A stretch of DNA of 64,000 nt from Bacteroidaceae bacterium (GTDB lineage Bacteria > Bacteroidota > Bacteroidia > Bacteroidales > Bacteroidaceae). The notes beneath the pieces are model-generated. The model saw nothing but the letters and a program-made list of their open reading frames with translations, had not been told where the DNA came from and made no database searches. The position numbers and the translations under genes were made by a program. Of the stretch, positions 53,941 through 63,028 are shown in pieces (position 1 is the stretch's first letter; every line of letters begins with the position of its first letter). Location: the NCBI GenBank assembly GCA_017633615.1, contig JAGBPB010000047.1, positions 1 through 64,000 on the forward strand, in the 5' to 3' direction.

Positions 53941-54804
53941 TCAATTCTTCCATTTAAGTATATAGTCTCTGCACTCCTCCATCAGCCACTTGGGTGTTGA
54001 GGTGGCTCCGCAGATTCCTACAGATTCAGCTCCCTCCAGTTTATTGAAGTCAATATCCTCCTTGCCCTCAATCATATATGACTTGGGGTTTACGTTGAGG
54101 CACTCGTCAAAGAGCACCTTGCCGTTAGAACTCTTGCGGCCCGATACAAACAGTATGATATCATGCCGGCTGGCAAACTCACGAATGTTCTCACGGCGGT
54201 GTGACACCTGTCCGCAAACGGTGTTGTTATGTACGAACTTGCGGTCAGAGGGGATATGCTCCGCAATCTTTTCAATGAGCTGGTTGTAACTGGAGGCTGA
54301 TTTTGTGGTCTGTGAGTAGAGGAAAATATCCTTGTTGAAATCAATACGGTCTATATCATCAACAGATTCAATGATGGTAGCTTTGCCGTCAGTCTGGCCT
54401 ACAAGACCAAGCACCTCGGCATGACCTTTCTGTCCGAATATGATGATCTGCTGTGTGTCAGGATCAAGCTGCTGATACTGGCGGTGTATGCGCTGCTGCA
54501 ACTTTAGTACCACAGGGCAGGTGGCATCAATAAGGGTAATGCCGTTGTCTTGAGCAGTGCGGTAGGTTGAAGGGGGCTCTCCATGAGCACGGAACAGCAC
54601 CCTGGCTCCGCACAAGGTCTTGAACTGATCATGGTTTATGGTCTTAAGACCAAGTTTCTGCAGGCGGTCACACTCTATGCCGTTATGTACAATATCTCCC
54701 AGACAATAGAGCTCATCGCCTTTACGCAACTCCTCCTCAGCCTTGCCTATTGCAGAGAGTACACCGAAACAGAATCCGGATTCAACGTCAATCTCAACTT
54801 TCAT
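53941..54804 (-). CDS. ispH: 4-hydroxy-3-methylbut-2-enyl diphosphate reductase
   Basis: Last enzyme of the non-mevalonate isoprenoid pathway. The 287-residue product has the three [4Fe-4S] cysteines C12 (SGFCFGV), C96 (DATCPVV) and C197 (TVCGQ), plus H40, H74 and GHAE. It starts 3 nt after the cmk stop. It supplies precursors to the polyprenyl synthase encoded at 57566. Confidence 0.96.
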   Translation of the reverse strand: MKVEIDVESGFCFGVLSAIGKAEEELRKGDELYCLGDIVHNGIECDRLQKLGLKTINHDQFKTLCGARVLFRAHGEPPSTYRTAQDNGITLIDATCPVVLKLQQRIHRQYQQLDPDTQQIIIFGQKGHAEVLGLVGQTDGKATIIESVDDIDRIDFNKDIFLYSQTTKSASSYNQLIEKIAEHIPSDRKFVHNNTVCGQVSHRRENIREFASRHDIILFVSGRKSSNGKVLFDECLNVNPKSYMIEGKEDIDFNKLEGAESVGICGATSTPKWLMEECRDYILKWKN

Positions 54805-54807
54805 CTG

Positions 54808-55491
54808 TTATTCTGATGCTGCTTTGAGGTATTTTTCCATGAACCACTCATCCTGTTCAGGGATGGTCATGTTGCTGTTGTCAAGCACAATGGCGTCATC
54901 GGCCTGGCGCAGTGGCGATACGGCGCGGTGTGAGTCAATGTAGTCACGCTCACGTACGTTTTTGAGCACATCTTCAAATACCGGGTTCTCACCCTTCATT
55001 GTAAGTTCTTCAAAACGGCGGCGGGCGCGTATCTCATCACTTGCGGTAACAAATATCTTGAGCTGGGCATTGGGGAATACTGTGGTGCCTATGTCACGGC
55101 CGTCCATGATTACGGCTCCCTTGCTGCCCATCTGACGCTGCTGTACTACCATGGCCTCACGTACAAACGGGATGGCTGATATGGGGCTCACCTTGCCTGA
55201 TACTTCCATTCCGCGTATCTCACGTTCCACATTCTCACCGTTGAGCATGGTATATTGCTGGCCGTTCTCGTGCCCGAATGAAATGGTTATCTGCGGCAGT
55301 TCCTTGCGGAGAGACTCCTCATCAATGCTGTCCTTGCCTATGAACCCGCGACGCAGGGCGTAGAGCGTGACGGCGCGGTACATGGCGCCTGTATCAATGT
55401 AAGTATAGCCTATCTTTTTGGCCAGCGCCTTGGCCATAGTGCTTTTGCCGCATGACGAATGGCCGTCTATTGCAATGATTATTTTTTTCAT
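54808..55491 (-). CDS. cmk: Cytidylate kinase
   Basis: Phosphorylates CMP/dCMP. The 227-residue product has the P-loop [25 protein letters not shown], the CMP-binding [13 protein letters not shown] and the lid. The order porQ-cmk-ispH is a conserved Bacteroidetes arrangement. Its ATG overlaps the porQ stop by 4 nt. Confidence 0.95.
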   Translation of the reverse strand: MKKIIIAIDGHSSCGKSTMAKALAKKIGYTYIDTGAMYRAVTLYALRRGFIGKDSIDEESLRKELPQITISFGHENGQQYTMLNGENVEREIRGMEVSGKVSPISAIPFVREAMVVQQRQMGSKGAVIMDGRDIGTTVFPNAQLKIFVTASDEIRARRRFEELTMKGENPVFEDVLKNVRERDYIDSHRAVSPLRQADDAIVLDNSNMTIPEQDEWFMEKYLKAASE

Positions 55492-56474
55492 ATGTTGAAT
55501 GCGAAATTACAGATTAATGATGATTCTGATACCTGGTACTTGCCGTAGGAGAGGTCAAACATGATCTTGCCAATGCGCAATCCTGTTCCTATGGAGAGTC
55601 CCGTGAATCCTTTGCTGCCCTGTGAGGCAAGCTCGGCGCGGGTGCGCAGGTTGCATCCGGCAGCCACGTAGAAACGCTCGGTGAGGTTTATGTCAACACC
55701 CATTGAGAGGTGGCGTTTGAGTATCTCGCCGAATCCCTTATCGGCATCCTGAGCAAAATAGAAGTCCGACGAATCCCACCTTGTAAGGTTATCCATTGAT
55801 ACGGTAAACCGCAGTGGGGCATGGGCCGGTTTCCAGGTTACTCCGGCACAGAGGTCAAACGGCAGTTTCTGGAATAAGTTCTCAAAAGCTTTTATCTGAC
55901 CGCCCAGATTGGTAGCGGCAAGTCCTACGGTAAGGCCGTTGTCATAATCAGCCCAGAGCAGCCCCAGGTCCACTCCTATGGCTACTGATGTCAATGAGCC
56001 GTAGCGGGATGTTATTAAGTCTGCTGTTACTCCGCCGCTCAGGTTATCAGTGAGCATGTATGCCCAGGTGGCTCCTATAGTTATGTCCTTAGAGGTGAAT
56101 GAGCCTGTCACGGTGCCGTCGGCTGAGGTCTCCTTCATCTTGCCGTAGCTGACGTAGCGGGCGTTGAAGGCGTAGTGTGAGCGTTCGTCAAAACTGTTGC
56201 AGAACTGGGCTCCTGCTACAGTGGTTCCGGAGAACCAACTCATGGCATTGAGTCCCAGAAACCTTGACTCAGCAGCAGAAAGCAGGGCCGGATTGTTTAT
56301 AAAAAGGGTGGGGTCTGCATCAAAGACGGAAACGGCACGGCCACCCAGAGAGGAACTGTGGGCTGAAACTGGAAGCTTGAGGAACTCAAACGAGCTGTCA
56401 AGGCTTTGGGCGCGGGTGCTGTTTGCTCCAAAAATAAATGCAGCCAGTGCTATTGTCAGGAGGTTTCTCTTCAT
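55488..56474 (-). CDS. porQ: T9SS outer-membrane protein PorQ
   Basis: A FadL/PorV-type outer-membrane barrel required for type IX secretion. The 328-residue product has a signal peptide ([16 protein letters not shown]...) and then the PorQ-like start [37 protein letters not shown] and beta strands to the end. The ATG at 56474 is chosen because the alternative at 56483 lies inside the -7 box TACATTTG (complement at 56481-56488). The transcript would then be nearly leaderless. Confidence 0.9.
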   Translation of the reverse strand: MKRNLLTIALAAFIFGANSTRAQSLDSSFEFLKLPVSAHSSSLGGRAVSVFDADPTLFINNPALLSAAESRFLGLNAMSWFSGTTVAGAQFCNSFDERSHYAFNARYVSYGKMKETSADGTVTGSFTSKDITIGATWAYMLTDNLSGGVTADLITSRYGSLTSVAIGVDLGLLWADYDNGLTVGLAATNLGGQIKAFENLFQKLPFDLCAGVTWKPAHAPLRFTVSMDNLTRWDSSDFYFAQDADKGFGEILKRHLSMGVDINLTERFYVAAGCNLRTRAELASQGSKGFTGLSIGTGLRIGKIMFDLSYGKYQVSESSLICNFAFNI

Positions 56475-56480
56475 TGGGAA

Positions 56481-56488
56481 CAAATGTA
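56481..56488 (-). promoter_or_regulatory. -7 box of the porQ-cmk-ispH operon
   Basis: TACATTTG on the minus strand; the ATG follows after six nucleotides. No convincing -33 TTTG is seen. Confidence 0.55.
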
Positions 56489-56720
56489 CAAAAAACGCTT
56501 AGAACATACCTTATTTTACTATAACGTTTTTTACCGGCAAACCGATACACGGGTGCCGTAAGAAAAAACGGGGGCAATCAGAAAATTTTTTTCAGAATCG
56601 GAGACGTACATTTCAAACTGTATCGTTTACGGGATAGAAACAGGGAAGATGAGAGAGCCTTGTTAAGTATTAAAAATACACAAAATTGACCTTTTGTTGT
56701 TTTGGATGAAAAAAGATTCG

Positions 56721-56728
56721 TATTTTTG
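56721..56728 (+). promoter_or_regulatory. -7 box of the tonB gene
   Basis: TATTTTTG with TTTG 16 nt upstream. It leaves ~40 nt of A-rich leader. The rest of the 289-nt gap between porQ and tonB (56484-56772) shows no gene or clear structure. Confidence 0.6.
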
Positions 56729-56772
56729 CGCGAGATAACAAAAGTGTCAAAAACTAAAAACTAACAATAATT

Positions 56773-57459
56773 ATGGAAATCAAAAAGTCTGAACATGCAG
56801 ATCTTGAGAAAGGAAAAGGTACCTCTCTCCTGATTGGATTCGTAATGGCTCTTGCTGTCATGTTCGTGGCGCTTGAGTGGACTCAAAGAGAGGTGGAAGA
56901 CAACTCTGAGTTGTACAAGACCGCTGATCTTTCACTTAATGAGGAGATGATTCCTATCACAATTCCTGAGAAGAAGACAGTTCCCCCTCCACCAGCAGCC
57001 GTAACCAAAGCTGAGATTATCGATATCGTTGAGAATGATGCTGATATTGAAGAGGACATCATGGCTTCAAACGAGGACAATGACGAGTGGGTTGATATTG
57101 ACTCATACGATATTGTTGAGGTTGAGCCCGAGCCTGAGGAGGAAGAGGTTTTCATGGTCGTTGAGGACCAGCCTGAGTTCCCGGGTGGTACTGCCGCTCT
57201 TCTGGAGTATCTTCGTAAGAACATCAAGTATCCGGCTATCTGCCGTGAGAACAACATTCAGGGTCGTGTAATCGTATCATTCGTGGTTAACAAGGACGGC
57301 GGTATTGTTGATCCGGAAGTTATCAAGGGCGTTAACCCGTCACTTGACAAAGAGGCTCTCCGCGTGATCTCAACCATGCCTAAGTGGAAACCCGGTTACC
57401 AGCGTGGTAAACCCGTACGTGTAAAATACACCGTTCCTGTAAACTTCCGTCTGAACTGA
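56773..57459 (+). CDS. tonB: Energy transducer TonB
   Basis: Couples the ExbBD proton motive force to outer-membrane receptors. The 228-residue product has a cytoplasmic N-terminus, one TM helix (~17-35), and an acidic, proline-containing linker (PPPPAAV, then many E/D/V). The TonB_C domain starts at ~130: PEFPGGTAALLEYLRKNIKYP, then GRVIVSFVVNKDGGI and GKPVRVKYTVPVNF. ExbB/D are not nearby. The gene ends at a strong terminator. Confidence 0.93.
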   Translation: MEIKKSEHADLEKGKGTSLLIGFVMALAVMFVALEWTQREVEDNSELYKTADLSLNEEMIPITIPEKKTVPPPPAAVTKAEIIDIVENDADIEEDIMASNEDNDEWVDIDSYDIVEVEPEPEEEEVFMVVEDQPEFPGGTAALLEYLRKNIKYPAICRENNIQGRVIVSFVVNKDGGIVDPEVIKGVNPSLDKEALRVISTMPKWKPGYQRGKPVRVKYTVPVNFRLN

Positions 57460-57482
57460 TCGTTCTGAAATAGAAAGTTATT

Positions 57483-57516
57483 GCGAAGAGGCCCTTCCCG
57501 GCCTCTTCGCTTTTTT
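57483..57516 (+). terminator. Rho-independent terminator of tonB
   Basis: GCGAAGAGGC (57483-57492), 8-nt loop, GCCTCTTCGC (57501-57510), then TTTTTT. Confidence 0.95.
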
Positions 57517-57552
57517 ATATTCGTTTTGTTTTCATATTCAAAAACAACTTCT

Positions 57553-57560
57553 TACTTTTG
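57553..57560 (+). promoter_or_regulatory. -7 box of the polyprenyl synthase gene
   Basis: TACTTTTG; the ATG at 57566 follows after only five nucleotides. Confidence 0.6.
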
Positions 57561-57565
57561 TAAAG

Positions 57566-58540
57566 ATGAAGACAATACAACAGATACAGGACAGTTTTGA
57601 GGAATATCTGCAGGGATTGGATTATTCGCGTGAACCGGATGCCCTTTACGCTCCCATAAGGTACGTCCTTTCACTTGGCGGCAAGCGTATCCGTCCCACA
57701 TTGCTTATCGCTTCTTACAACATGTATGCTGATGATACGGAGAGCGTTTTCCGTGCGGCAGCCGGAATGGAGATCTTCCATAACTTCACATTGCTGCATG
57801 ATGACCTGATGGACAATGCTGATGTCAGGCGCGGAAAGCCTACCGTACATAAGCGTTGGGATGTGAATACAGCCATACTTTCAGGTGACGGAATGCTGGT
57901 TCTGGCTTACCGTTTCCTTACCGGCATCAGGGGTGCTCATGTACCGGAACTGCTTGATATAGCCAACAGGACATTCACTGAGATAATGGAGGGACAGCAG
58001 TATGACATGGAGTTTGAGACCCGTGATGACGTTACTGAGGCAGAGTACATTGAGATGATAAGGCTCAAGACCTCAGTACTTCTGGCTGCATGTGCGCAGA
58101 TGGGAGGTGTACTGGGCGGTGCATCAGCCAAGGATGCCGCTCTGCTTTATGAATTCGGTGAGAAGGTGGGGCTGGCGTTCCAGCTTCAGGATGACCTGCT
58201 TGATGTGTATGGTGACCAGGCTGTCTTTGGCAAGAAGATAGGAGGTGATATTCTGTGCAACAAAAAGACTTATCTGTATATTAATGCTTACCTGCTGGCG
58301 GACAAGAGACAGAAAGAGGAACTTGACCGTTGGGCAGCATATGAGGGTGATGATCCTGATTCCAAAATTGCGGGCGTGCGCGCCATTTATGATGAGGTGG
58401 GTGTGAAAGCCCTCTCGGAGAAACTGATAGATTCATTGTTTGCACAAGGATTGGCAAAAATGGATGAGGTGAGCCTGCCTGAATCCCGTAAAGCGTTACT
58501 CAGAGAGTACGTTAAGAGCCTAATGAACAGAAACATTTGA
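57566..58540 (+). CDS. Polyprenyl diphosphate synthase
   Basis: A trans-isoprenyl diphosphate synthase of 324 residues. It has GGKRIRP, the first Asp-rich motif HDDLMD (D79, D80, D83), RRGKPTVHKRW and the second motif LQDDLLD. Chain length (octaprenyl or other) cannot be fixed by eye. It probably supplies menaquinone side chains. It is followed at 3 nt by an unknown gene and then tatD. Confidence 0.93.
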   Translation: MKTIQQIQDSFEEYLQGLDYSREPDALYAPIRYVLSLGGKRIRPTLLIASYNMYADDTESVFRAAAGMEIFHNFTLLHDDLMDNADVRRGKPTVHKRWDVNTAILSGDGMLVLAYRFLTGIRGAHVPELLDIANRTFTEIMEGQQYDMEFETRDDVTEAEYIEMIRLKTSVLLAACAQMGGVLGGASAKDAALLYEFGEKVGLAFQLQDDLLDVYGDQAVFGKKIGGDILCNKKTYLYINAYLLADKRQKEELDRWAAYEGDDPDSKIAGVRAIYDEVGVKALSEKLIDSLFAQGLAKMDEVSLPESRKALLREYVKSLMNRNI

Positions 58541-58543
58541 TTT

Positions 58544-59245
58544 ATGCCTTACAGAAGATTGCCTAACACTGACAAAGCCAGGATCCGTTCATTGGAGACT
58601 GCAATAAGCAGGATGCGCAACAGTGAGTATTATGCTCCTGTCCTTTCACCTGAGCTTTACTCAAAAGCTGAGAAAAAACTGCAGCAGTTCAGGGAGGCTG
58701 TTGACAGATACTTGGATTCACTTGACGCTCAGGTGAGTTATTCCAAATCAGAATCCTATCAGTCCAGGCTAAAGAACGCCAAGATGTATGTATCGCATTT
58801 TCTTATGGTGTTCAACATGTGTGTCAAGAGAGGTGAGATTAGGGCTGCCGACAGAGCGTATTATTCCATCCCCGAGGACTCAGGTGAGTTGCCCGATATG
58901 TCAAGTGACATTTCAGTGATACGTTGCTGTGAGAATACCATTAATGGTGAAAAGGCCAGGACCGGTAAAGGCGGAATACCTATTTTCAACCCTACCATAG
59001 CCAAGGTTTCTGTTCATTATGACCTCTTCAAGGAGTTGTATGACAAGCAGTGCGGACTGCGTCAGCTCACTGATGAGGCTCTGCTTGTGGTTTCACTCAT
59101 GAGGCCTCAGATTGATGAGATTATCCTTGAGGTATGGAACTCTGTGGAGAACTATTTCTCTGATCTTCCTGCTGAGAAGAAACTTAAGGTTTGCCGCGAA
59201 TACGGTCTGATTTACTATTACCGTACCGGTGAAAAGACTGATTGA
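58544..59245 (+). CDS. Conserved hypothetical protein (233 residues)
   Basis: A soluble, basic, mainly helical protein with no signal peptide or recognised domain. It starts MPYRRLPNTDKARIRSLETA and contains a central region with VIRCCENTINGEKARTGKGG. It lies 3 nt after the polyprenyl synthase gene and overlaps tatD by 17 nt, so it is translated in the same operon. I do not recognise a function. Confidence 0.8.
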   Translation: MPYRRLPNTDKARIRSLETAISRMRNSEYYAPVLSPELYSKAEKKLQQFREAVDRYLDSLDAQVSYSKSESYQSRLKNAKMYVSHFLMVFNMCVKRGEIRAADRAYYSIPEDSGELPDMSSDISVIRCCENTINGEKARTGKGGIPIFNPTIAKVSVHYDLFKELYDKQCGLRQLTDEALLVVSLMRPQIDEIILEVWNSVENYFSDLPAEKKLKVCREYGLIYYYRTGEKTD

Positions 59246-60023
59246 CACTCACTGCCACGTCTATGACGAGGCTTTCCGTGATGATCTGGACAGCGTGATT
59301 GAACGCGCCCGTGAGGCGGGTGTGGAACGCCTGCTGCTCCCCAATATTAATCCCGATACTCTTGCTGACCTGCTCCGCGTGTGCCGCATGTGGCCGGATC
59401 TGTGCTATCCTATGATAGGGTTGCATCCGGAGGATCTGGCACAGGATTATCATGCCCAGTTGGATGGGTTGAAGGAGCTTCTGGACCAGGATCGCAAGGA
59501 GGGTGGTGAACGCCGTTTTATAGGAATAGGTGAGACGGGGCTTGACCTTTATTGGGATAGAACCCGTCTGGATGACCAGATAGAATCCTTCCGTATCCAG
59601 ATAGAGTGGGCCCTGCAGTATGATCTGCCCATAGTGATTCATTCAAGGGATTCATTTGCTGAACTGTACGGGGTTATGTCTGATTACAGGAACAGTGGTC
59701 TGAAGGGTATATTCCACTGTTTCTCTGGCAGCGCTTCTGAGGCGGAGGCTCTGATGGAGTTCAAGGGTTTCATGTTCGGGATAGGCGGGGTGCTTACCTA
59801 TAAGAAATCCACATTGCCACAGGTCCTGCCGCTGATACCAGTGGAGCGCGTGGTGCTGGAGACAGATTGCCCCTATCTGCCACCTGTTCCCTACAGGGGT
59901 AAACGTAACGAGCCTTCATATATAGTGTATACCGCCGCCGTGATGGCCCAGGTGTACGGCTGCACCGCCAGTGAGGTGGCGGATATTACATATCGGAACG
60001 CCTGCCGCCTGTTCTCACTTTGA
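59229..60023 (+). CDS. tatD: TatD-family metal-dependent deoxyribonuclease
   Basis: A TIM-barrel 3'-5' exonuclease of 264 residues. The motifs IDTHCHVYDEAF, GETGLDLYWDR, PIVIHSRDSF, FHCFSGS and ETDCPYLPPVPYRGKRNEP are all present. It starts at GTG (59229, VKRLIDTHCH read with Met), which overlaps the previous gene by 17 nt. No ATG exists before the DTHCH motif. Confidence 0.92.
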   Translation: MKRLIDTHCHVYDEAFRDDLDSVIERAREAGVERLLLPNINPDTLADLLRVCRMWPDLCYPMIGLHPEDLAQDYHAQLDGLKELLDQDRKEGGERRFIGIGETGLDLYWDRTRLDDQIESFRIQIEWALQYDLPIVIHSRDSFAELYGVMSDYRNSGLKGIFHCFSGSASEAEALMEFKGFMFGIGGVLTYKKSTLPQVLPLIPVERVVLETDCPYLPPVPYRGKRNEPSYIVYTAAVMAQVYGCTASEVADITYRNACRLFSL

Positions 60024-60092
60024 GCATCCGGTACAATAACCGCGCAGATAATCCGTTTATTCATTGCCGGCTTAAAAGTGCGGCAGTTCAAA

Positions 60093-61244
60093 ATGAGAAA
60101 ATTCAAGGAATTCAAGCGTATAAGGACAGTCCTTATAATAGTTGCAATAATCATTGCGTTCATATCGCTTTTTGTGTCACAGTCACTGGTCAGGGACCTG
60201 TCACGTGAGGAGCACAGCAAGATGGAGGTGTTTGCCAAGGCTTATCAGGCCATAAATGCTGCCGATGAGAACACTGACCTGGGTCTGGTGCTGGCCGTGA
60301 TATCGGGCAACAAGACTATTCCCGTGATAGTTACTGATGAGAATGAAAGCGTGATAAGCTGGCTGAACATTGAGATAGGCAAGAAAGATACAGCCCAGTA
60401 TATTGCCGATTATGCCCGCCGTATGCGTGCCAACGGTAATTCCATAAGGATTGCTTTTGATGATGAGGATGAGTCACGTTACTATGAGGTGTGCTATGAT
60501 GAATCACTTCTGCTTAACCGCCTCACCGTGTATCCGTATATCCAGCTGGCCGTTGTGGTGCTCTTTGTGCTGATAGCCATCTTTGCATTGCTCAGTTTCA
60601 AGAAAACAGAGCAGAACCGTGTATGGGTGGGGCTCTCAAAGGAGACCGCACACCAGTTAGGTACACCCATATCATCACTTATGGCGTGGACAGAACTGCT
60701 TAAGGATAAATATGATGATGACCTTATCCTGGAGATGGAGAAGGATGTGAACCGTCTGGAGATGGTGGCCGAGCGTTTCTCCAAGATAGGTTCCATGCCT
60801 GAGCCTGTCACCGCCGATATGGTGGGCGTGCTTGACAGCGTGATAGATTATGTGGAGCATAGGTCTCCCGCCACAGTCAAGTTCGTTCGTGATTTTCCAA
60901 ATCCTCCGGTCAACGCCAAGGTGAACGCCTCACTCTTCGGGTGGGTTATTGAGAATATCTGCAAGAACGCGGTTGATGCCATGGGCGGCAAGGGCAAGCT
61001 TACCATAAAGCTTATGGAAGAGAAGAATCATGTTACTATTGATGTGACTGATACGGGTAAGGGCATTGCCAAGAACTCATGGCGCACTGTATTTGATCCC
61101 GGCTATACCACAAAGGAGCGCGGATGGGGCCTGGGCCTCTCGCTGGCCAAGCGCATTGTCACTGAATACCACAAGGGAAAAATCTACGTAGCCCACTCTG
61201 AACTGGGCAAAGGCACCACTTTCCGCATAGAGCTGCTCAAGTAA
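60093..61244 (+). CDS. Sensor histidine kinase (orphan; candidate PorY)
   Basis: A 383-residue membrane kinase. Two TM helices (~11-29, ~149-168) enclose a small periplasmic domain. There is no HAMP domain, and the phosphoacceptor is H187 in ETAHQLGTPISSL. The ATPase domain has N-box ENICKNAVDAM, DTGKGI and GWGLGLSLAKRI. No response regulator is adjacent. The partner could be the PorX in this window: PorY is a similar two-TM kinase, but that is inference. The ATG at 60093 is preferred over the GTG at 60078. Confidence 0.88.
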   Translation: MRKFKEFKRIRTVLIIVAIIIAFISLFVSQSLVRDLSREEHSKMEVFAKAYQAINAADENTDLGLVLAVISGNKTIPVIVTDENESVISWLNIEIGKKDTAQYIADYARRMRANGNSIRIAFDDEDESRYYEVCYDESLLLNRLTVYPYIQLAVVVLFVLIAIFALLSFKKTEQNRVWVGLSKETAHQLGTPISSLMAWTELLKDKYDDDLILEMEKDVNRLEMVAERFSKIGSMPEPVTADMVGVLDSVIDYVEHRSPATVKFVRDFPNPPVNAKVNASLFGWVIENICKNAVDAMGGKGKLTIKLMEEKNHVTIDVTDTGKGIAKNSWRTVFDPGYTTKERGWGLGLSLAKRIVTEYHKGKIYVAHSELGKGTTFRIELLK

Positions 61245-61283
61245 AAAAAATCTTAATCATTTTATTAAGCGAAAATATTGTTT

Positions 61284-61291
61284 TATCTTTG
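61284..61291 (+). promoter_or_regulatory. -7 box of the DUF177-rpmF operon
   Basis: TATCTTTG, ~20 nt before the ATG at 61312. It overlaps the GTG that the frame could otherwise use, so the ATG is the likely start. Confidence 0.6.
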
Positions 61292-61311
61292 TGCCCCGAA
61301 AAAATCGTTTG

Positions 61312-61854
61312 ATGGGAAGACTGGATAAATATAACGTTGACCTGAAGGGGCTTACAGAGAGCAATTCTTCTTACAGTTGGACCGTTGACCAGGAGTTCTT
61401 CAGCATTGTGGAGGGCGAAGAGGTTCAACGCGGCAAGGTGAACGTAGACCTTAAGGTTACAAAAGCATCCGGTATCTTTCATCTGGCTTTTTCAATTGCA
61501 GGTACGGTTATAGTAACCTGTGACCGTTGCCTTGACGATATGTCTCTGGACGTGGAGAATACAGGTGAGCTTAAGGTTAAGCTGGGTCCTGATTTTGCCG
61601 ATGAAGGTGACATAGTTGTTGTACCTGAGGACAAGGGTATCGTGAACGTGGCGTGGTACATCTATGAATTCATAGCTCTGGCCATTCCGATCAAGCATGT
61701 ACATGCTCCCGGTAAGTGCAACAAGGGTATGATGGAGAAACTTGATGAGCATTCAGCTGAAGAAGGCGGTGAGGATGGCGGCATGGATGATTCCGGTTCC
61801 AATGATCCGCGCTGGGATGCCTTGAACAGCATAATGGAATCAGATAACGAATAA
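61312..61854 (+). CDS. DUF177 (YceD) family protein
   Basis: A 180-residue protein next to rpmF, as in most bacteria. It has an N-terminal beta-rich region and the paired cysteine motif CDRCLDDM, then PEDKGIVNVAWYIYEFIALAIPIKHVH. The C-terminal end is acidic. In E. coli and plants relatives affect 23S rRNA accumulation. It ends 25 nt before rpmF. Confidence 0.9.
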   Translation: MGRLDKYNVDLKGLTESNSSYSWTVDQEFFSIVEGEEVQRGKVNVDLKVTKASGIFHLAFSIAGTVIVTCDRCLDDMSLDVENTGELKVKLGPDFADEGDIVVVPEDKGIVNVAWYIYEFIALAIPIKHVHAPGKCNKGMMEKLDEHSAEEGGEDGGMDDSGSNDPRWDALNSIMESDNE

Positions 61855-61879
61855 ATAACAATAATAAAAACAAAACAAA

Positions 61880-62068
61880 ATGGCACATCCTAAAAGAAGG
61901 CAGTCCAATACTAGAACTGCAAAAAGAAGGACTCACGATAAGGCAGTTGCACCTACACTTGCTATCTGCCCTAACTGCGGAGCATGGCACGTCTATCACA
62001 CAGTATGCGGTGAGTGCGGTTATTACAGAGGCAAGTTGGCAGTAGTCAAGGAAGCAGCCGCTGAATAA
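61880..62068 (+). CDS. rpmF: 50S ribosomal protein L32
   Basis: A 62-residue basic protein (MAHPKRRQSNTRTAKRRTHD) with a zinc-ribbon CPNCG and CGECGYY. Co-transcribed with DUF177 and followed by a strong terminator. Confidence 0.97.
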   Translation: MAHPKRRQSNTRTAKRRTHDKAVAPTLAICPNCGAWHVYHTVCGECGYYRGKLAVVKEAAAE

Positions 62069-62078
62069 ACTTAAACGG

Positions 62079-62108
62079 AAAACGCATCCTACCAGATGCG
62101 TTTTTTTT
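62079..62108 (+). terminator. Rho-independent terminator of rpmF
   Basis: AAAACGCATC (62079-62088), 6-nt loop, GATGCGTTTT (62095-62104), then further T residues. Confidence 0.92.
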
Positions 62109-62134
62109 GACTCTTTCCAGAATCAGCACAAAGT

Positions 62135-63016
62135 ATGCATAAGGCCGGATTTGTAAACATAGTGGGTAACCCCAACGTAGGTAAGTCAACACTGATGAAC
62201 CTGCTTGTGGGCGAGCACATATCCATTGCCACATTTAAGGCGCAGACCACGCGTCACAGGATAATGGGTATTGTCAATACTGAGGAGTCACAGATAGTCT
62301 TCTCAGACACTCCGGGTGTGCTCAAACCCAACTACAAGCTGCAGGAATCCATGCTGGCGTTCTCAGAATCAGCTCTGGTTGATGCAGATGTCCTGCTCTA
62401 CATGACTGATGTTGTTGAGAAGGCCGATAAGAACGCTGAATTCCTGGAGAAGGTGGCCAAGATGAAGGTTCCGGTTCTGGTTATAATCAACAAAATTGAC
62501 CTGACCGATGAGGAGAACCTGGTAAAGCTGGTGGAGTCATGGCATGAGAAACTGCCCAATGCAGAAATAATACCTATATCGGCTGCAACTTCATTCGGAG
62601 TAAAGACGGTGCTCAAGCGTGTCAATGAACTTATTCCGGAGTGTCCTCCCTATTTCGAGAAGGACCAGCTTACAGACAAACCGGCGCGCTTCTTCGTATC
62701 GGAGATAGTCAGGGAGAAAATCCTGCTCCATTACGATAAGGAGATACCTTACTCTGTGGAGGTTGTGGTTGAGCAGTTCCGTGAGAACCACTCACGCATA
62801 GTTATCAATGCCGTTATATATGTGGAGCGTGAGTCACAGAAGGGTATCCTGATAGGACATGAAGGTCAGGCCCTTAAGCGTGTGGCCATTGAAGCCCGCA
62901 AGGATCTGGAGAAATTCTTCGGCAAGAAGATCTTCATGGAGCTGTTTGTAAAAGTTGATAAAGACTGGCGCAGTTCTGACCGCGAGCTTAAGAACTTTGG
63001 TTACGGACAGGATTAA
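62135..63016 (+). CDS. era: GTPase Era
   Basis: Binds 16S rRNA and matures the 30S subunit. The 293-residue product has the G1 motif [11 protein letters not shown]3 DTPG, G4 NKID and the C-terminal KH domain (RIVINAVIYVERESQKGILIG). It starts 26 nt beyond the rpmF terminator and precedes der by 12 nt. Confidence 0.96.
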   Translation: MHKAGFVNIVGNPNVGKSTLMNLLVGEHISIATFKAQTTRHRIMGIVNTEESQIVFSDTPGVLKPNYKLQESMLAFSESALVDADVLLYMTDVVEKADKNAEFLEKVAKMKVPVLVIINKIDLTDEENLVKLVESWHEKLPNAEIIPISAATSFGVKTVLKRVNELIPECPPYFEKDQLTDKPARFFVSEIVREKILLHYDKEIPYSVEVVVEQFRENHSRIVINAVIYVERESQKGILIGHEGQALKRVAIEARKDLEKFFGKKIFMELFVKVDKDWRSSDRELKNFGYGQD

Positions 63017-63028
63017 AAGATTACCGAT

